Notes: generated from the sequence alone by a model not told the origin. DNA of 64,000 bases from Pseudanabaena sp. Salubria-1 (GCA_023336205.1 JALQCR010000006.1:62001-126000); one strand, 5' to 3'. Shown: positions 1 through 8,972, counted from the first letter of the stretch. Numbers and translations: made by a program.

Positions 1-87
1 TCTTTTGTTGTTGAGGTGCCACAGTTCTTAGGGATTTATTCGGGTAAAATTTTCAGCGTTTCTTATATTACCACCGCAACAACCTAA
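1..87 (+). CDS. possible 3' end of an upstream gene (partial)
   Basis: The first frame is open from base 1 for 28 codons and stops with TAA at 85-87; the other two plus-strand frames close within the first 30 bases. Two hairpins follow at 131-219, which is the expected place for a terminator after a gene end. The predicted tail is hydrophobic and Thr-rich and I do not recognise it. So short an open stretch could be chance. Confidence 0.3.
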   Translation, partial: SFVVEVPQFLGIYSGKIFSVSYITTATT

Positions 88-130
88 AATCAAATAATTT
101 GATCGGCGAATCTCATTATTTAAGGATCGT

Positions 131-167
131 TTTTTTGAAAGCCCGCCTTAGGTGGGCTTTCAAAAAA
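131..167. terminator. hairpin, probable terminator
   Basis: 14-bp perfect arms (131-144 and 154-167, core TTTTTTGAAAGCCC) with a 9-nt loop, T-rich on one side and A-rich on the other, so it could act on either strand. The same arm core recurs inside the long palindrome at 43888-43970. Confidence 0.6.
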
Positions 168-219
168 CTGATTTTGGTGTTTCCCTCGCCTTTGGCACGA
201 GAAACACCAAAATCAGTTT
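165..219. repeat. second hairpin, 19-bp arms
   Basis: 165-183 pairs perfectly with 201-219 around a 17-nt loop. It abuts the preceding hairpin, giving a double-hairpin block upstream of ndhL. No gene lies in 88-296. Confidence 0.55.
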
Positions 220-296
220 CATATTCGATTTGTCGATTACTATCCTGTTACAATTGCTAGATAGATACATCCACACAATTTTATCTAGCTAGAAAT

Positions 297-527
297 ATGT
301 CTTTGCTTCTCTCTGAACCTATATTGGCTGCAATTGTCTATGCCGCGATCGCAGGTACATATTTACTGGTGATCCCCTTAATCGTGTTGTTTTATTTCAA
401 GGCGCGTTGGTACAAAACAGGATCTGTAGAAAGGGTATTTCTCTGCTTTCTTGCCTTTTTCTTTTTCCCAGGATTATTACTACTCTCTCCCTTCTTTAAC
501 TTTCGACCCACAGCAAGGCAAATTTGA
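297..527 (+). CDS. ndhL: NAD(P)H-quinone oxidoreductase subunit L
   Basis: A 76-residue protein with two hydrophobic segments (about residues 7-33 and 46-66), a central RWYKTGSVERVF stretch and a conserved end PGLLLLSPFFNFRP. This is the NdhL pattern and length. NdhL is a small thylakoid-membrane subunit of the cyanobacterial NDH-1 complex, which serves respiration, cyclic electron flow and inorganic-carbon uptake. The DUF3007 gene follows immediately, an arrangement familiar from cyanobacteria. A small hairpin (535-563) separates the two genes and may attenuate transcription. Family assignment is by recalled sequence pattern. Confidence 0.9.
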   Translation: MSLLLSEPILAAIVYAAIAGTYLLVIPLIVLFYFKARWYKTGSVERVFLCFLAFFFFPGLLLLSPFFNFRPTARQI

Positions 528-534
528 GCCTAAA

Positions 535-563
535 TTAAACTGAGCGCTTCCTGCTCAGTTTAA
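535..563. terminator. short hairpin between ndhL and the DUF3007 gene
   Basis: An 11-bp perfect stem (TTAAACTGAGC with its complement) around a 7-nt loop. It ends on the A of a possible ATG at 563, so that start would be partly sequestered. This is the reason for preferring the ATG at 590 for the next gene. Confidence 0.5.
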
Positions 564-589
564 TGAAAAATATTTCAGAGATTAAAAAT

Positions 590-919
590 ATGCGCCGCAT
601 TGATGCCCTAGCAATTACCCTTGCTTTTTTTGGATTTGGTGGAGTTGCCTTCTGGGTATTTCGCTCCTCTGGCTTGGATGCGACTAATGCGGGTGTTTGG
701 AGTCAAGTGGTTTTAGTAGGTGTATTAATTGCTTGGATATCCACCTATGTATTCCGAGCTGTCACAAAGACGATGACTTACAATCAGCAGCTAGATGAGT
801 ACAAAAAAGCAGTGCTCACTAAGAAGTTAGAGGAAATGTCTCCTGAAGAGCGAGAGACTTTACTTGCAGAAGTAGCTGCCGAAAATCTATTAGCTCAAAA
901 TGCCGTCAAAGATGAATGA
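590..919 (+). CDS. DUF3007 family membrane protein
   Basis: About 109 residues from the ATG at 590 (118 from the alternative ATG at 563, which lies on the edge of a hairpin). It starts MRRIDALAITLAFFGFGG, has two hydrophobic segments (about residues 5-22 and 36-54 from this start), then a charged, helical cytoplasmic tail rich in Glu and Lys. The pattern matches the cyanobacterial/plastid DUF3007 family, normally found beside ndhL. Function is not established; a role connected with NDH-1 is inference from position. Its stop codon overlaps the start of the next gene (ATGA at 916-919), so they are probably translationally coupled. Confidence 0.8.
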   Translation: MRRIDALAITLAFFGFGGVAFWVFRSSGLDATNAGVWSQVVLVGVLIAWISTYVFRAVTKTMTYNQQLDEYKKAVLTKKLEEMSPEERETLLAEVAAENLLAQNAVKDE

Positions 920-2562
920 ATCAGCGATCGCCTTACTATTCTCTATTTCATCCTAAGCCACTTGCCAAGCGGATTAGTTCCTTTGGCTTTCCAAGAGATT
1001 TGGGTGATCGCTTTCAAATAATCCAAAAATGGCTATGTTTTGCTAAGGATGGTGAGCCGTCCAATCTGCTTGCCGAGGCGCAGTTTCTCCATGATATTTT
1101 TGTTGATATTTTGGGATATAAGTCTCCCTTTGAAAACAATGGAGGCGCATGGGAATTAGAACTGCATCCCCATCCTGCCCTCGGGTTTTTTACAGAAACC
1201 TCAGTAAATGTAATTGCCGAAATCCGAGTTAATGCTGCCGAAGAAGGTGCGATCGTTAAGCCCGATCCAGAGCATGAAGCAACTGAATGGCTAATCGTCT
1301 TGGATTATCGAGAAATATGTCTTTATCATCGCGATGTATCAAGTTTGTTTTGCCAGAGATTTGCTTGGGAATCGTTGGCTGATCTGGAACAACTCAAATC
1401 CTTTTATTTCTTATTGTCGAGGCGGACTCTGCTGAGGGGAATTGCCAATAGTGAAGAGCGATCGCGCACTACACACTTACTAGAAGAGTCTCACCAGCTA
1501 GAATCTGAGATTCTCAAAAACTTTTATAGCCACTATTGCAAAATCCGCAGTCAATTAATTAAGGATTTTCGCTATAGGTTACAGCTATTAGCACACCCTG
1601 TCGAAAATGCTGAGAATAACCTCCACGTAAAGGCAGAAGACGCGATCGCGATCGCCATTTATCAAGCCCAAAAACTTCTAAACCGTATTTTGTTTGTTGC
1701 TTATTGCGAAGATCGCGCCTTATTACCTGAGAACTTAATTAAAGACGCTTACGAATTTGCGAATCCCTATATTGAGCAACCAATTTGGGAAAACTATAAA
1801 GCTATATTTAGTTGGGTACAAAATGGCAATACAAAATATCACATTCCCATTAATGCTTATTCATTTAGCCTATTTGCAAGCGATCGCATTTTAGATCAAG
1901 CTTTATTTGTAGGCGATGAGTTATGCCGTCAGATCAAGGAAATAGCTCGGTTTGACTTTTGTGAAGATATCACGCGCCATATTCTGACTTGTCTCTTTGA
2001 CGAATCAATCAGAGAGTTATCGCAATATCGCAAAGATCTAAGCAACCTTAGTAAGCGCCGTATTCCGAAATTACCTTGTAAAGCAATTCTGCAAAGTGAG
2101 TCAGTAATTCGTACATTGCAACAGCATTTTGCTCTATCAAAAAATCATCAAGACACCTTGGCATATTGCCAAGAATATCAAGAGCGATTGTTAAGAATCA
2201 AAATCTTACATCCTAAATGTGGCGCTGGGGTATTGCTCACAACTGCTTTAGAGTTTTTGCTTTCTGAACATGAGCGCATCCATTACTTAATAACTAAGTT
2301 CTCTAACGAAGATGAGGCAATCGCTCACAAAATACCAACAACTGTAATAGCCCATATCCTCCAACATAATTTGTTTGGTTGCGATGCCGCTGAAGAATCT
2401 ATTGAGATAACCAGACTCTCACTTTGTTTGCGATCGCTCGAAATTAGTCCATCTTTGCCCGACTTTGAGCATAATATTCAGCTAGGTGAATTAGCAACTT
2501 GTGATTTTGGGAAAGAGTTTAAAGCTGCAAGCGATCGCGGCGAAGTAGTAATTCTAAAATAG
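916..2562 (+). CDS. degenerate N6-adenine methyltransferase-like protein
   Basis: A 548-residue protein whose C-terminal third looks like the front of an Eco57I/PglX-type DNA methylase. It has the helical region before motif I, then ILHPKCGAG at about residue 430 where active enzymes have LDPACGSG, then LFGCDAAEESIEITRLSLCLRSLE near residue 484. The protein ends about 40 residues later and the catalytic NPPY/F motif and target-recognition region are absent. Asp of motif I is replaced by His432. It is therefore unlikely to methylate DNA. The N-terminal 400 residues resemble the accessory part of Type IIG-like proteins. The gene overlaps the DUF3007 stop by 4 nt, odd company for a restriction relic. 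No downstream fragment with NPPY is visible; pilT follows convergently. Confidence 0.6.
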   Translation: MNQRSPYYSLFHPKPLAKRISSFGFPRDLGDRFQIIQKWLCFAKDGEPSNLLAEAQFLHDIFVDILGYKSPFENNGGAWELELHPHPALGFFTETSVNVIAEIRVNAAEEGAIVKPDPEHEATEWLIVLDYREICLYHRDVSSLFCQRFAWESLADLEQLKSFYFLLSRRTLLRGIANSEERSRTTHLLEESHQLESEILKNFYSHYCKIRSQLIKDFRYRLQLLAHPVENAENNLHVKAEDAIAIAIYQAQKLLNRILFVAYCEDRALLPENLIKDAYEFANPYIEQPIWENYKAIFSWVQNGNTKYHIPINAYSFSLFASDRILDQALFVGDELCRQIKEIARFDFCEDITRHILTCLFDESIRELSQYRKDLSNLSKRRIPKLPCKAILQSESVIRTLQQHFALSKNHQDTLAYCQEYQERLLRIKILHPKCGAGVLLTTALEFLLSEHERIHYLITKFSNEDEAIAHKIPTTVIAHILQHNLFGCDAAEESIEITRLSLCLRSLEISPSLPDFEHNIQLGELATCDFGKEFKAASDRGEVVILK

Positions 2563-2586
2563 TAAACGCCCCGCAGGGCGTTTACT
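2561..2586. terminator. bidirectional terminator between convergent genes
   Basis: 11-bp perfect arms (2561-2571 and 2576-2586) with a CGCA loop, lying between the stop at 2562 and the pilT stop at 2589. Confidence 0.7.
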
Positions 2587-2588
2587 AT

Positions 2589-4025
2589 TTACATACGACC
2601 ACGTAACATTTGCGCCATTTCATTGGGCTTAGGAGAGTTCTCTACCGCAGTTTCTTCGGTAATCCGACCATCTTCGTAGAGCTTATAAAGTGATTGATTC
2701 ATGTTTACCATTCCTTCATAGGTACATTTAGGAATTAGTGCTTCAATCTCATCCACTTCACCGCGCTTGATATAGTCACGAACAGCATCTGTATTGATCA
2801 TGATTTCATGAACCGCTGCTCGCTTACCATCGGTAGTCCGCACCAATGATTGAGCAATAACTCCCACCAAAGATTCGGAGACTTGAATCCGCATCGGGCC
2901 TTGCTGTTCAGGTTCATACAGATTGAGAATCCGTTCAATCGTTTTAACTGCACTGTTAGTGTGTAATGTGCCAAATACCAAGTGACCTGTTTGAGCAGCT
3001 TTTAGGGCTGTGTTAACAGTTTCTTTATCGCGCATTTCCCCAATCAGAATGATGTCGGGATCTTCGCGTAAAGCAGCCTTCAGGGCATTGTCAAACTTAA
3101 GGGTATGGATACCAACTTCCCGTTGTTTAATCAGCGCCTTTTTGCTTTGATGCACAAATTCAATCGGATCTTCAATCGAAATTAAATGCTTCTGCATCTC
3201 TGTATTGATGAAGTCTACCATCGCCGCCAAGGTAGTTGATTTACCTGAACCAGTAGGACCAGTTACCAAGATCAAACCTTTGTGCGTATAGCAAAGCTCA
3301 CGGAATACCTCTGGCAGCCCAAGCTGATCAATCGACAGAATCTTGAGGGGAATCAGCCGCAATACCATGGCAGAGCCACGTAAAGAATCAAAAACATTGA
3401 TCCGACAACGGGCAAATTCATACTGAGTTGCACCGTCAAACTCTAGGGTGTCCCGAAATTGCTGGATTTGCTTGTCATCCATAATTTCTGTCAACCAAGT
3501 ATCAAAAGTTTGCTTATCTGGGACAGGATATTGATCCTGTGTCACCATTAAGCCTCGACTCCGAAATCGGACTGGTTCATTAACTCCAGCATGGATATCA
3601 GAACAGTTTTGTTCATGGGCATCTTTGACGATCTGGGCAAGGGTGGGTTGCCCTGTACTACGCTGCAAAATCGATGGTACACCCAGCCCTGGTAAGTTTG
3701 GAGGTGGACCTGGACGAATTGGGGGACGTGGATTTGGAGGCGGTGGCACACTAGTGACTTGTGTATCTGTCGGAATTGACATCTGAGCCTGACGAGCCGC
3801 CGCCGCCGCACGGGCTTGCTGTGCAGCCAGTGCTTGTTGCTGTTGTTCAGGAGTCATTGCCGCACGAGCTTGTTGCTGTTGGACTTGTGGATTATTGGGA
3901 GGTGCTTGAGGATTGCTAGGAGGAGCGACACGCTGCTGGGCGGGTGCGGCGGGGTTTGTACGTGGCTGTGGCACACCGCCCCCAGAAGAAGGTGGCGGTA
4001 CGGGAGGCATCCCAGATTGCGTCAT
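2589..4025 (-). CDS. pilT: type IV pilus retraction ATPase PilT (PilT2-like)
   Basis: A 478-residue secretion-type ATPase. The first ~110 residues are Pro/Gln/Ala-rich and look disordered. The PilT core follows: Walker A GPTGSGKST with Lys262, an Asp box near IEDPIEF, Walker B region DPDIILIGEMRD, and a His box GHLVFGTLHTNS. PilT hexamers power retraction of type IV pili for twitching motility and phototaxis. The long low-complexity N-terminus and the C-terminal variant AVRDYIKRG, in place of the usual PilT AIRNLI-type motif, suggest the PilT2 paralogue rather than the main motor. This subtype is inferred. No other pil genes are adjacent. Confidence 0.88.
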   Translation of the reverse strand: MTQSGMPPVPPPSSGGGVPQPRTNPAAPAQQRVAPPSNPQAPPNNPQVQQQQARAAMTPEQQQQALAAQQARAAAAARQAQMSIPTDTQVTSVPPPPNPRPPIRPGPPPNLPGLGVPSILQRSTGQPTLAQIVKDAHEQNCSDIHAGVNEPVRFRSRGLMVTQDQYPVPDKQTFDTWLTEIMDDKQIQQFRDTLEFDGATQYEFARCRINVFDSLRGSAMVLRLIPLKILSIDQLGLPEVFRELCYTHKGLILVTGPTGSGKSTTLAAMVDFINTEMQKHLISIEDPIEFVHQSKKALIKQREVGIHTLKFDNALKAALREDPDIILIGEMRDKETVNTALKAAQTGHLVFGTLHTNSAVKTIERILNLYEPEQQGPMRIQVSESLVGVIAQSLVRTTDGKRAAVHEIMINTDAVRDYIKRGEVDEIEALIPKCTYEGMVNMNQSLYKLYEDGRITEETAVENSPKPNEMAQMLRGRM

Positions 4026-4179
4026 AGTTGAACCTCGAAAAGTGCTGTAGTTAGAGATCAGGTTTGATGAGGAGCTTTTTGCTATTCAAATTCTGCTATT
4101 TGACCTAAAAATAACCAATCCTGTTACTTAATAGGCTAAAAATATATTAGCCCTTGTAAATACTATCCTCAAATAATTA

Positions 4180-5025
4180 ATGAATATTCTCAGTGCCCTG
4201 CGATCTAAACCGAGCGCAGAAAGCAAAAAGCCTGCAAAGCAATCAACTCCTAAGCAAACCAAAGGTATTGAAATTAAGTCTCAACGCGAGTTGGACTATA
4301 TGCGTGAATCATCTCGCATTGTGGCGACAGTACTCAAGGAAATTTCAGAGATCATTGCTCCTGGGATGACCACAATGGATCTTGATGCTCATGCGGAAAA
4401 GCGGATTCGGGAAATGGGTGCTGTCCCTAGCTTTAAGGGTTATTGTGGCTTTCCTGCGAGTCTTTGCACTAGCATTAATAACGAAGTCGTACATGGCATA
4501 CCCAATGCGAGAAAAGTGATTAAGCTCGGCGATCTGGTCAAGGTTGATACTGGCGCGTTTAAAAATGGGTTTCATGGGGATTCTTGCATTACGGTAGCAG
4601 TTGGCAATGTCAGTGAGAAGGCTACTAAGCTAATGCGTGTAGCTGAGGAAGCTCTGTTTAAGGGGATTGAACAGGTGAAGCCAGGTAATTGTATGCTCGA
4701 TTTGGCTGGAGCTATTGAAGATCATGTGAAGGCTAATGGTTTTGCGATCGTCGAAGATTTTACTGGTCATGGAGTAGGGCGAAACCTACACGAAGAGCCT
4801 TCAGTATTTAATTTCCGTACCCATCAGTTGCCAAATGTACGCTTTCGTCCAGGGATGACTTTAGCGATCGAGCCAATTTTGAATGCTGGTTCAAAGCGCG
4901 TCAGGATTTTGGCGGATAAGTGGACAGCAGTAACGGTAGACAATCAGCTTTCAGCGCAATTTGAGCATACAGTTCTGGTAACTGAGACTGGTTATGAAAT
5001 TTTTACCGATCGCACAAAAGTTTAA
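4180..5025 (+). CDS. map: type I methionine aminopeptidase
   Basis: A 281-residue protein that removes the initiator Met from new polypeptides. The first ~30 residues are Lys/Ser-rich, an extension absent from the shortest bacterial forms. The pita-bread metallopeptidase core follows. Visible landmarks are the substrate-side HGIPNAR, metal-ligand region [15 protein letters not shown] (two Asp), [13 protein letters not shown] (His), and the final Glu ligands in LAIEPIL and [12 protein letters not shown]. It is divergent from pilT and ends in a strong hairpin at 5031-5065. Confidence 0.93.
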   Translation: MNILSALRSKPSAESKKPAKQSTPKQTKGIEIKSQRELDYMRESSRIVATVLKEISEIIAPGMTTMDLDAHAEKRIREMGAVPSFKGYCGFPASLCTSINNEVVHGIPNARKVIKLGDLVKVDTGAFKNGFHGDSCITVAVGNVSEKATKLMRVAEEALFKGIEQVKPGNCMLDLAGAIEDHVKANGFAIVEDFTGHGVGRNLHEEPSVFNFRTHQLPNVRFRPGMTLAIEPILNAGSKRVRILADKWTAVTVDNQLSAQFEHTVLVTETGYEIFTDRTKV

Positions 5026-5030
5026 TCAAG

Positions 5031-5065
5031 AACAAAAAAGCTTTGCAAAGCAAAGCTTTTTTGTT
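5031..5065. terminator. terminator after map
   Basis: 15-bp perfect arms (5031-5045 and 5051-5065) around CAAAG, ending in a T-run on the plus strand. Confidence 0.75.
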
Positions 5066-5073
5066 AAGAATTT

Positions 5074-5748
5074 ATGCAAAATATTTTTTTAGCTGGTTCT
5101 AGTCGTGGAGTTGGGCGTGAGATCGCCAAACTATTACTAGAGAATGAGCCACCGTCCGTAAATTTAAAAGTATTGCTCCGTAATCCTACCTATGCAGTTG
5201 AGCTAGAAGCTCTGGGTGCAAAGGTAGTGTTTGGTGATTCCCTAAACTATGCTGACCTTGAAGCGTCGTTGCAGGGTGGTGTGATCGATGTAGTAATTAC
5301 AACAATGGGTGGTTTGCCCAGCGATCGCGGTGAACGTGCTGACTGTGAAGGCAATAAAAATCTGATTGAGGCAGCTATTAAAGCTGGAGTCAAGAAATTT
5401 ATTCTGGTTTCTTCGATTGGCAGTGGCAATAGTGTGGTGGCGATCGCGCCGCAGGTGTTGCTAACATTGGGCGCAATTCTCAAAGAAAAAGAAAAAGCTG
5501 AACAGCATCTAGTTGCGAGTGGCTTAACCTACACAATTATTCGCCCTTGTGGATTGAAGTCCGAAGTTGCTACAGGTAACGCTGTGCTAACAGAAAATCC
5601 TACGGTTGCGGGAATTGTCCATCGTGCTGATGTCGCTAAGTTAGTTTGTGATTGCGTAACTTCTGATAGGGCAAATAATAAAGTTTTTTCAGCAATTGAT
5701 CGCAATATGTTGTTTAAATCATTAGAGTTTGAAACGTTCGATTTGTGA
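5074..5748 (+). CDS. NAD(P)-binding short-chain dehydrogenase-like protein (atypical SDR)
   Basis: A 224-residue Rossmann-fold protein of the atypical-SDR/NmrA-like type. The N-terminal nucleotide-binding segment is IFLAGSSRGVGREIAKLL (Gly-rich loop), then a short acidic strand around GAKVVFGDSLN, FILVSSIGSG in the position of the catalytic Ser, and YTIIRPCGLK. The active-site Tyr-x3-Lys of classical SDRs is not obvious, as is common in this subgroup. Substrate unknown. Before IS30 inserted, its TGA was followed after only 7 nt by the LysM gene, so the two probably formed one transcript. Confidence 0.75.
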   Translation: MQNIFLAGSSRGVGREIAKLLLENEPPSVNLKVLLRNPTYAVELEALGAKVVFGDSLNYADLEASLQGGVIDVVITTMGGLPSDRGERADCEGNKNLIEAAIKAGVKKFILVSSIGSGNSVVAIAPQVLLTLGAILKEKEKAEQHLVASGLTYTIIRPCGLKSEVATGNAVLTENPTVAGIVHRADVAKLVCDCVTSDRANNKVFSAIDRNMLFKSLEFETFDL

Positions 5749-5753
5749 GACAG

Positions 5754-6840
5754 CGCCAATTCAAGGATGAAATGCAACACCTAGAGATCTTTGCGTAAAG
5801 GGACTCATAAGGATATTCTGATATTAATCACAATAATTAGGATACCCTCATGAGCTTTGTCCATCTTACCACCACAGAAAGAAGTGAACTGTATAAACTA
5901 AGAGTAATTGAGCAATTATCTGTATCAGAGATAGGTCGTCGCTTGAAGCGAAACAAAAGTACGATTTCAAGAGAGTTATCGCGCAATACAGACGAGCGAC
6001 AGATTGGCTATTTGCCAGATACTGCGGTTGCCCTGATGAAAGCAAGACGGAAACAAGCAAAGGTAAGATTTCAGAGCATCAGTGCTGAGACGATCGCCGA
6101 AGTCAAACAACGGTTAGAGCAACACCACAGCCCAGAGCAACTAGCAGGGAGAATGGAAAGGGAGGGGCTAGGTAAAATCAGCTATGAGACGATTTATCTG
6201 ATGATCTATGCAAACCATCAAGAGATGGGAATATATCAACAATATCTGAGGCAGAAGCAAAAGCAACGAAGGCGCAAAGGTCGCCATCAGAAGCGAGGTG
6301 GCATTCCCAATAGGGTAGGGATAGAGAATCGACCGAAGATTGCAGATTTAAAAACAGAGATTGGACATTGGGAAAGTGATACGGTAATCGGGTGCAACCA
6401 CACAGGTATCGTAGTTACGCATGTTGATAAAGCATCGAAGTATTTACTTGCTGGACTAGCTAAGAACAAGACGATGGATGAGATAAACAGAGTGACATTC
6501 AATCTATTTGAGCCTATAGAATCAACATCTCGAAAGACAATGACCTTTGATAATGGAAGAGAATTCTGTGGGCATGAGAAGCTATCTGAAAGATTGAAAC
6601 TAGAGACCTTCTTTGCGAATCCATATCATTCATGGGAACGTGGATTGAATGAACACACCAATGGATTAATTAGAGAGTTCTATCCCAAAAGTACAAACTT
6701 TAAAATCGTGAAAGAAGAGGACTTTCAGAAGGCAGTGAATTTGATCAATCACAGACCCAGAAAATCACTTGACTATCGTACTCCTTACGAAGTATTCTTT
6801 GCTTCATCAGAACCCGTTGCATTTCATCCTTGAATTGGCG
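5754..6840 (+). mobile_element. IS30-family insertion sequence, copy 1
   Basis: A complete 1087-bp element with 25-bp perfect terminal inverted repeats (5754-5778 and 6816-6840, outer bases CGCCAATTCAAGG) and a 3-bp target duplication CAG (5751-5753 and 6841-6843). It carries one transposase gene. Its sequence appears identical, base for base, to copy 2 at 46999-48085, implying recent transposition. It sits in the ~10-nt gap between the SDR gene and the LysM gene. Confidence 0.95.
5850..6833 (+). CDS. IS30-family transposase
   Basis: A 327-residue DDE transposase. The N-terminal helix-turn-helix (SEIGRRLKRNKSTISRELSRN, about residues 25-46) binds the element ends. The catalytic core has IGHWESDTVIG (first Asp), TFDNGREFCGH (second Asp) and the region GLNEHTNGLIREFYPK holding the Glu, the usual IS30 signature. 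Length is typical and the frame is intact, so it should be active. The encoded protein is identical to that of copy 2. Confidence 0.95.
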   Translation: MSFVHLTTTERSELYKLRVIEQLSVSEIGRRLKRNKSTISRELSRNTDERQIGYLPDTAVALMKARRKQAKVRFQSISAETIAEVKQRLEQHHSPEQLAGRMEREGLGKISYETIYLMIYANHQEMGIYQQYLRQKQKQRRRKGRHQKRGGIPNRVGIENRPKIADLKTEIGHWESDTVIGCNHTGIVVTHVDKASKYLLAGLAKNKTMDEINRVTFNLFEPIESTSRKTMTFDNGREFCGHEKLSERLKLETFFANPYHSWERGLNEHTNGLIREFYPKSTNFKIVKEEDFQKAVNLINHRPRKSLDYRTPYEVFFASSEPVAFHP

Positions 6841-6845
6841 CAGCT

Positions 6846-8000
6846 ATGCAGGAATATATTGTTAAAGCTGGAGATACCCTATCTGCGATCGCGAGACGCT
6901 TTTTGGGGGCTAATGGTGATTGGCGCGAGATTGCTCGTATTAATAACATTACCAATCCTGCAAGTTTACGAATTGGTCAAAAACTGCTGATTCCCGTGGC
7001 AACTCCGCCGATCGCCCAAAATCCTGAAGTCGCTATGGTCAGGAATACATTGCAGGGAGTTTATCCACCCAATAAAATTGCAATTTCCTTTACCACTGTT
7101 GGCAGTGATGTAATTGCCAAATTATTAAATACTGGGCAACAAGAGCCATTTGCCAAAACTAGAGATCTAGGATTGTATCGGCTGGGTATTTTTAAACTGC
7201 GCGACTTTATCGCCTATGGCTCAGGCTTATTGCAACAGGTGCAGATGAGTCCTTCAGAAATCAAGGTAATGCTGGTAACGTCAGCAAATGAAGGTAGCCT
7301 TGATGCGATTAATACTTGGGACAGCCAGTACTTAAGTTTTGGGATATTCCAGTGGACATTGGGATCGGCGGAGCAACAGGGCGAGTTACCTGCGTTACTT
7401 AATAATCTAAAAAGACGCTATCCAACTGAATTTCAATATTATTTTGGTCAGTTTGGCTTGGATGTAACTTCTCTAGATGGGATCACGGGTTGGATGTCTC
7501 TTAATGGTAATCGCCTAGTTAGTGCTGCTGATAAAAACTTAATGCGACAACCACTTTGGGCTTTACGATTTGCGATCGCAGGTATGGATGCGCTAGTGCA
7601 ATCAGTACAAGTGGTGCACGCGATTTCACGCCTTGATCGGTTTTATTTTACGCCTACCCAAAGGCTACAAGGCTTTACCCTTTCGCAAATTCTGAGCTCA
7701 GAATTTGCGGTGGCGCTCCTACTCGATCACCATGTTAATCGTCCTAGCCATGTGATTCCCTGCGTTGCTGATGCGATCGCGCGATCGGGTTTAACTGCTG
7801 CTCAAGTGGCTCAAGGCTCTAGAGATAATGAAGCTCTAATTATTCAAAATTATTTAACTTTGCGCGAAACCTTTGGAGGCACAAGCGCTATGACCAAATC
7901 CCGTGAACGCGCCGAACTAGCAAGACAAGCGATCGCAACTGGAAATCTTGCGCCCCAAAGATTTTCATTTCGCTCTAACCGTCAATCTAGATCAACATAA
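6846..8000 (+). CDS. LysM-domain protein with lysozyme-like C-terminal region
   Basis: A 384-residue protein. Residues about 3-52 form one LysM motif (YIVKAGDTLSAIARRF ... LRIGQKLLIP), which binds peptidoglycan or other N-acetylglucosamine polymers. The remainder contains SANEGSLDAINTWDSQYLSFGIFQWTLG around residue 145, reminiscent of lysozyme-fold hydrolases with a Glu soon followed by SFGxxQW. Enzyme activity is tentative. There is no signal peptide; the LysM starts at residue 3. The ATG at 6846 now lies only 5 nt from the end of IS30 copy 1, so its original ribosome-binding region and co-transcription with the SDR gene have been lost; any expression must use signals inside the IS. Confidence 0.75.
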   Translation: MQEYIVKAGDTLSAIARRFLGANGDWREIARINNITNPASLRIGQKLLIPVATPPIAQNPEVAMVRNTLQGVYPPNKIAISFTTVGSDVIAKLLNTGQQEPFAKTRDLGLYRLGIFKLRDFIAYGSGLLQQVQMSPSEIKVMLVTSANEGSLDAINTWDSQYLSFGIFQWTLGSAEQQGELPALLNNLKRRYPTEFQYYFGQFGLDVTSLDGITGWMSLNGNRLVSAADKNLMRQPLWALRFAIAGMDALVQSVQVVHAISRLDRFYFTPTQRLQGFTLSQILSSEFAVALLLDHHVNRPSHVIPCVADAIARSGLTAAQVAQGSRDNEALIIQNYLTLRETFGGTSAMTKSRERAELARQAIATGNLAPQRFSFRSNRQSRST

Positions 8001-8009
8001 GTAGCTAAC

Positions 8010-8056
8010 TTACAGAGCCTTTACCGCCCGCTACGCGGGCGGTAAAGGCTCTGTAA
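8010..8056. terminator. long GC-tipped hairpin after the LysM gene
   Basis: 21-bp perfect arms (8010-8030 and 8036-8056) around CTACG. Confidence 0.7.
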
Positions 8057-8091
8057 GGTTTTTAAAAATGGCGTAGCCATTTTGGGCTTTT

Positions 8092-8132
8092 AAAAAACAA
8101 GAAGTGGCGCTTAGCGCCACTTCTTGTTTTTT
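8092..8132. terminator. bidirectional terminator between convergent genes
   Basis: 19-bp perfect arms (8092-8110 and 8114-8132) with a TTA loop. The right arm overlaps the stop codon of the minus-strand gene at 8131. Between this and the previous hairpin lies a further small palindrome with the tip ATGGCGTAGCCAT, also the tip of the dispersed repeat family described elsewhere. Confidence 0.7.
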
Positions 8133-8883
8133 AACGACGATTTACTTCTTCAGAGCTAAGTGGTTGTTGTGCAGGAATAAAAAAGCTACCCATTGGCTGT
8201 GGTGCAGTCTCTATGACCTCTACTGATACTTGTCTAGGACTACTTAATACTGATGTATCACGACGGGCTTCCCCTCTACTACGAATAGGATTTAGCTCTA
8301 CAGATGTAGATAGTAAAGCTGGACTGTTGCTCCCATTCGCATAAGATCGCTCAAAGCTACTGTCGTAGGTTCGGCTGCTCGTATAAACCCTTTGCCTTAA
8401 AGCCGCAATTCTTGCAGCAATCCGATCATCAGCATCAGCAGAAACTGCTAGAGGATCACGCATTGAGTTATAGGCGCGATCAACTCTGTTATATATTCTT
8501 TTGCGATCGCTAATATTTGCCTTTGCCACAAAAGCTGGTCGAGTTAGTCCGCCTAATTCTTGCTGCGATCGGGCTTGCATATCAGCAATAACTTCAGCTT
8601 CATCTAAAAGAAAAGAAGTTTTACCATCAGTTTGACTTTTGGGAGAAGCTTTTGGTGACTCTTTAGGCTTAGATGGTGGACTTGCCTTGGGTAATTTTAT
8701 TCCCGCAGGTGAAGGATTAACACCCTCTAATGCTTGTTTCCCAAAACTATAGGCGACTAGTCCAGCCACAGATCCCACAATGATCATGGCAAATAGCAGC
8801 ATCAGACTATAACTTAGCCTAAATTTTTTAGGTGGCTTTTTTTTCTTGCGGAGACGCTTTTGGGGTTGGGGTGTTGCCATCAC
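8131..8883 (-). CDS. hypothetical single-pass membrane protein
   Basis: A 250-residue protein I do not recognise. Residues 1-24 are strongly basic (runs of Arg and Lys), followed by a single membrane segment (about residues 28-48, LMLLFAMIIVGSVAGLVAY). Next is a Pro/Lys/Ser-rich linker, then a polar region rich in Arg, Ser and Ala. The layout suggests a short cytoplasmic basic tail and a periplasmic domain. There is no enzymatic motif. Transcribed toward the LysM gene and sharing its terminator. Confidence 0.6.
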   Translation of the reverse strand: MMATPQPQKRLRKKKKPPKKFRLSYSLMLLFAMIIVGSVAGLVAYSFGKQALEGVNPSPAGIKLPKASPPSKPKESPKASPKSQTDGKTSFLLDEAEVIADMQARSQQELGGLTRPAFVAKANISDRKRIYNRVDRAYNSMRDPLAVSADADDRIAARIAALRQRVYTSSRTYDSSFERSYANGSNSPALLSTSVELNPIRSRGEARRDTSVLSSPRQVSVEVIETAPQPMGSFFIPAQQPLSSEEVNRR

Positions 8884-8972
8884 AAACTTGTTTAGCTAAT
8901 AATTGCTATTAGGCAACCTGCAAGGTGCTTGCCTGATAGCATATAATACTTACGTCTATAATCACAATATGC

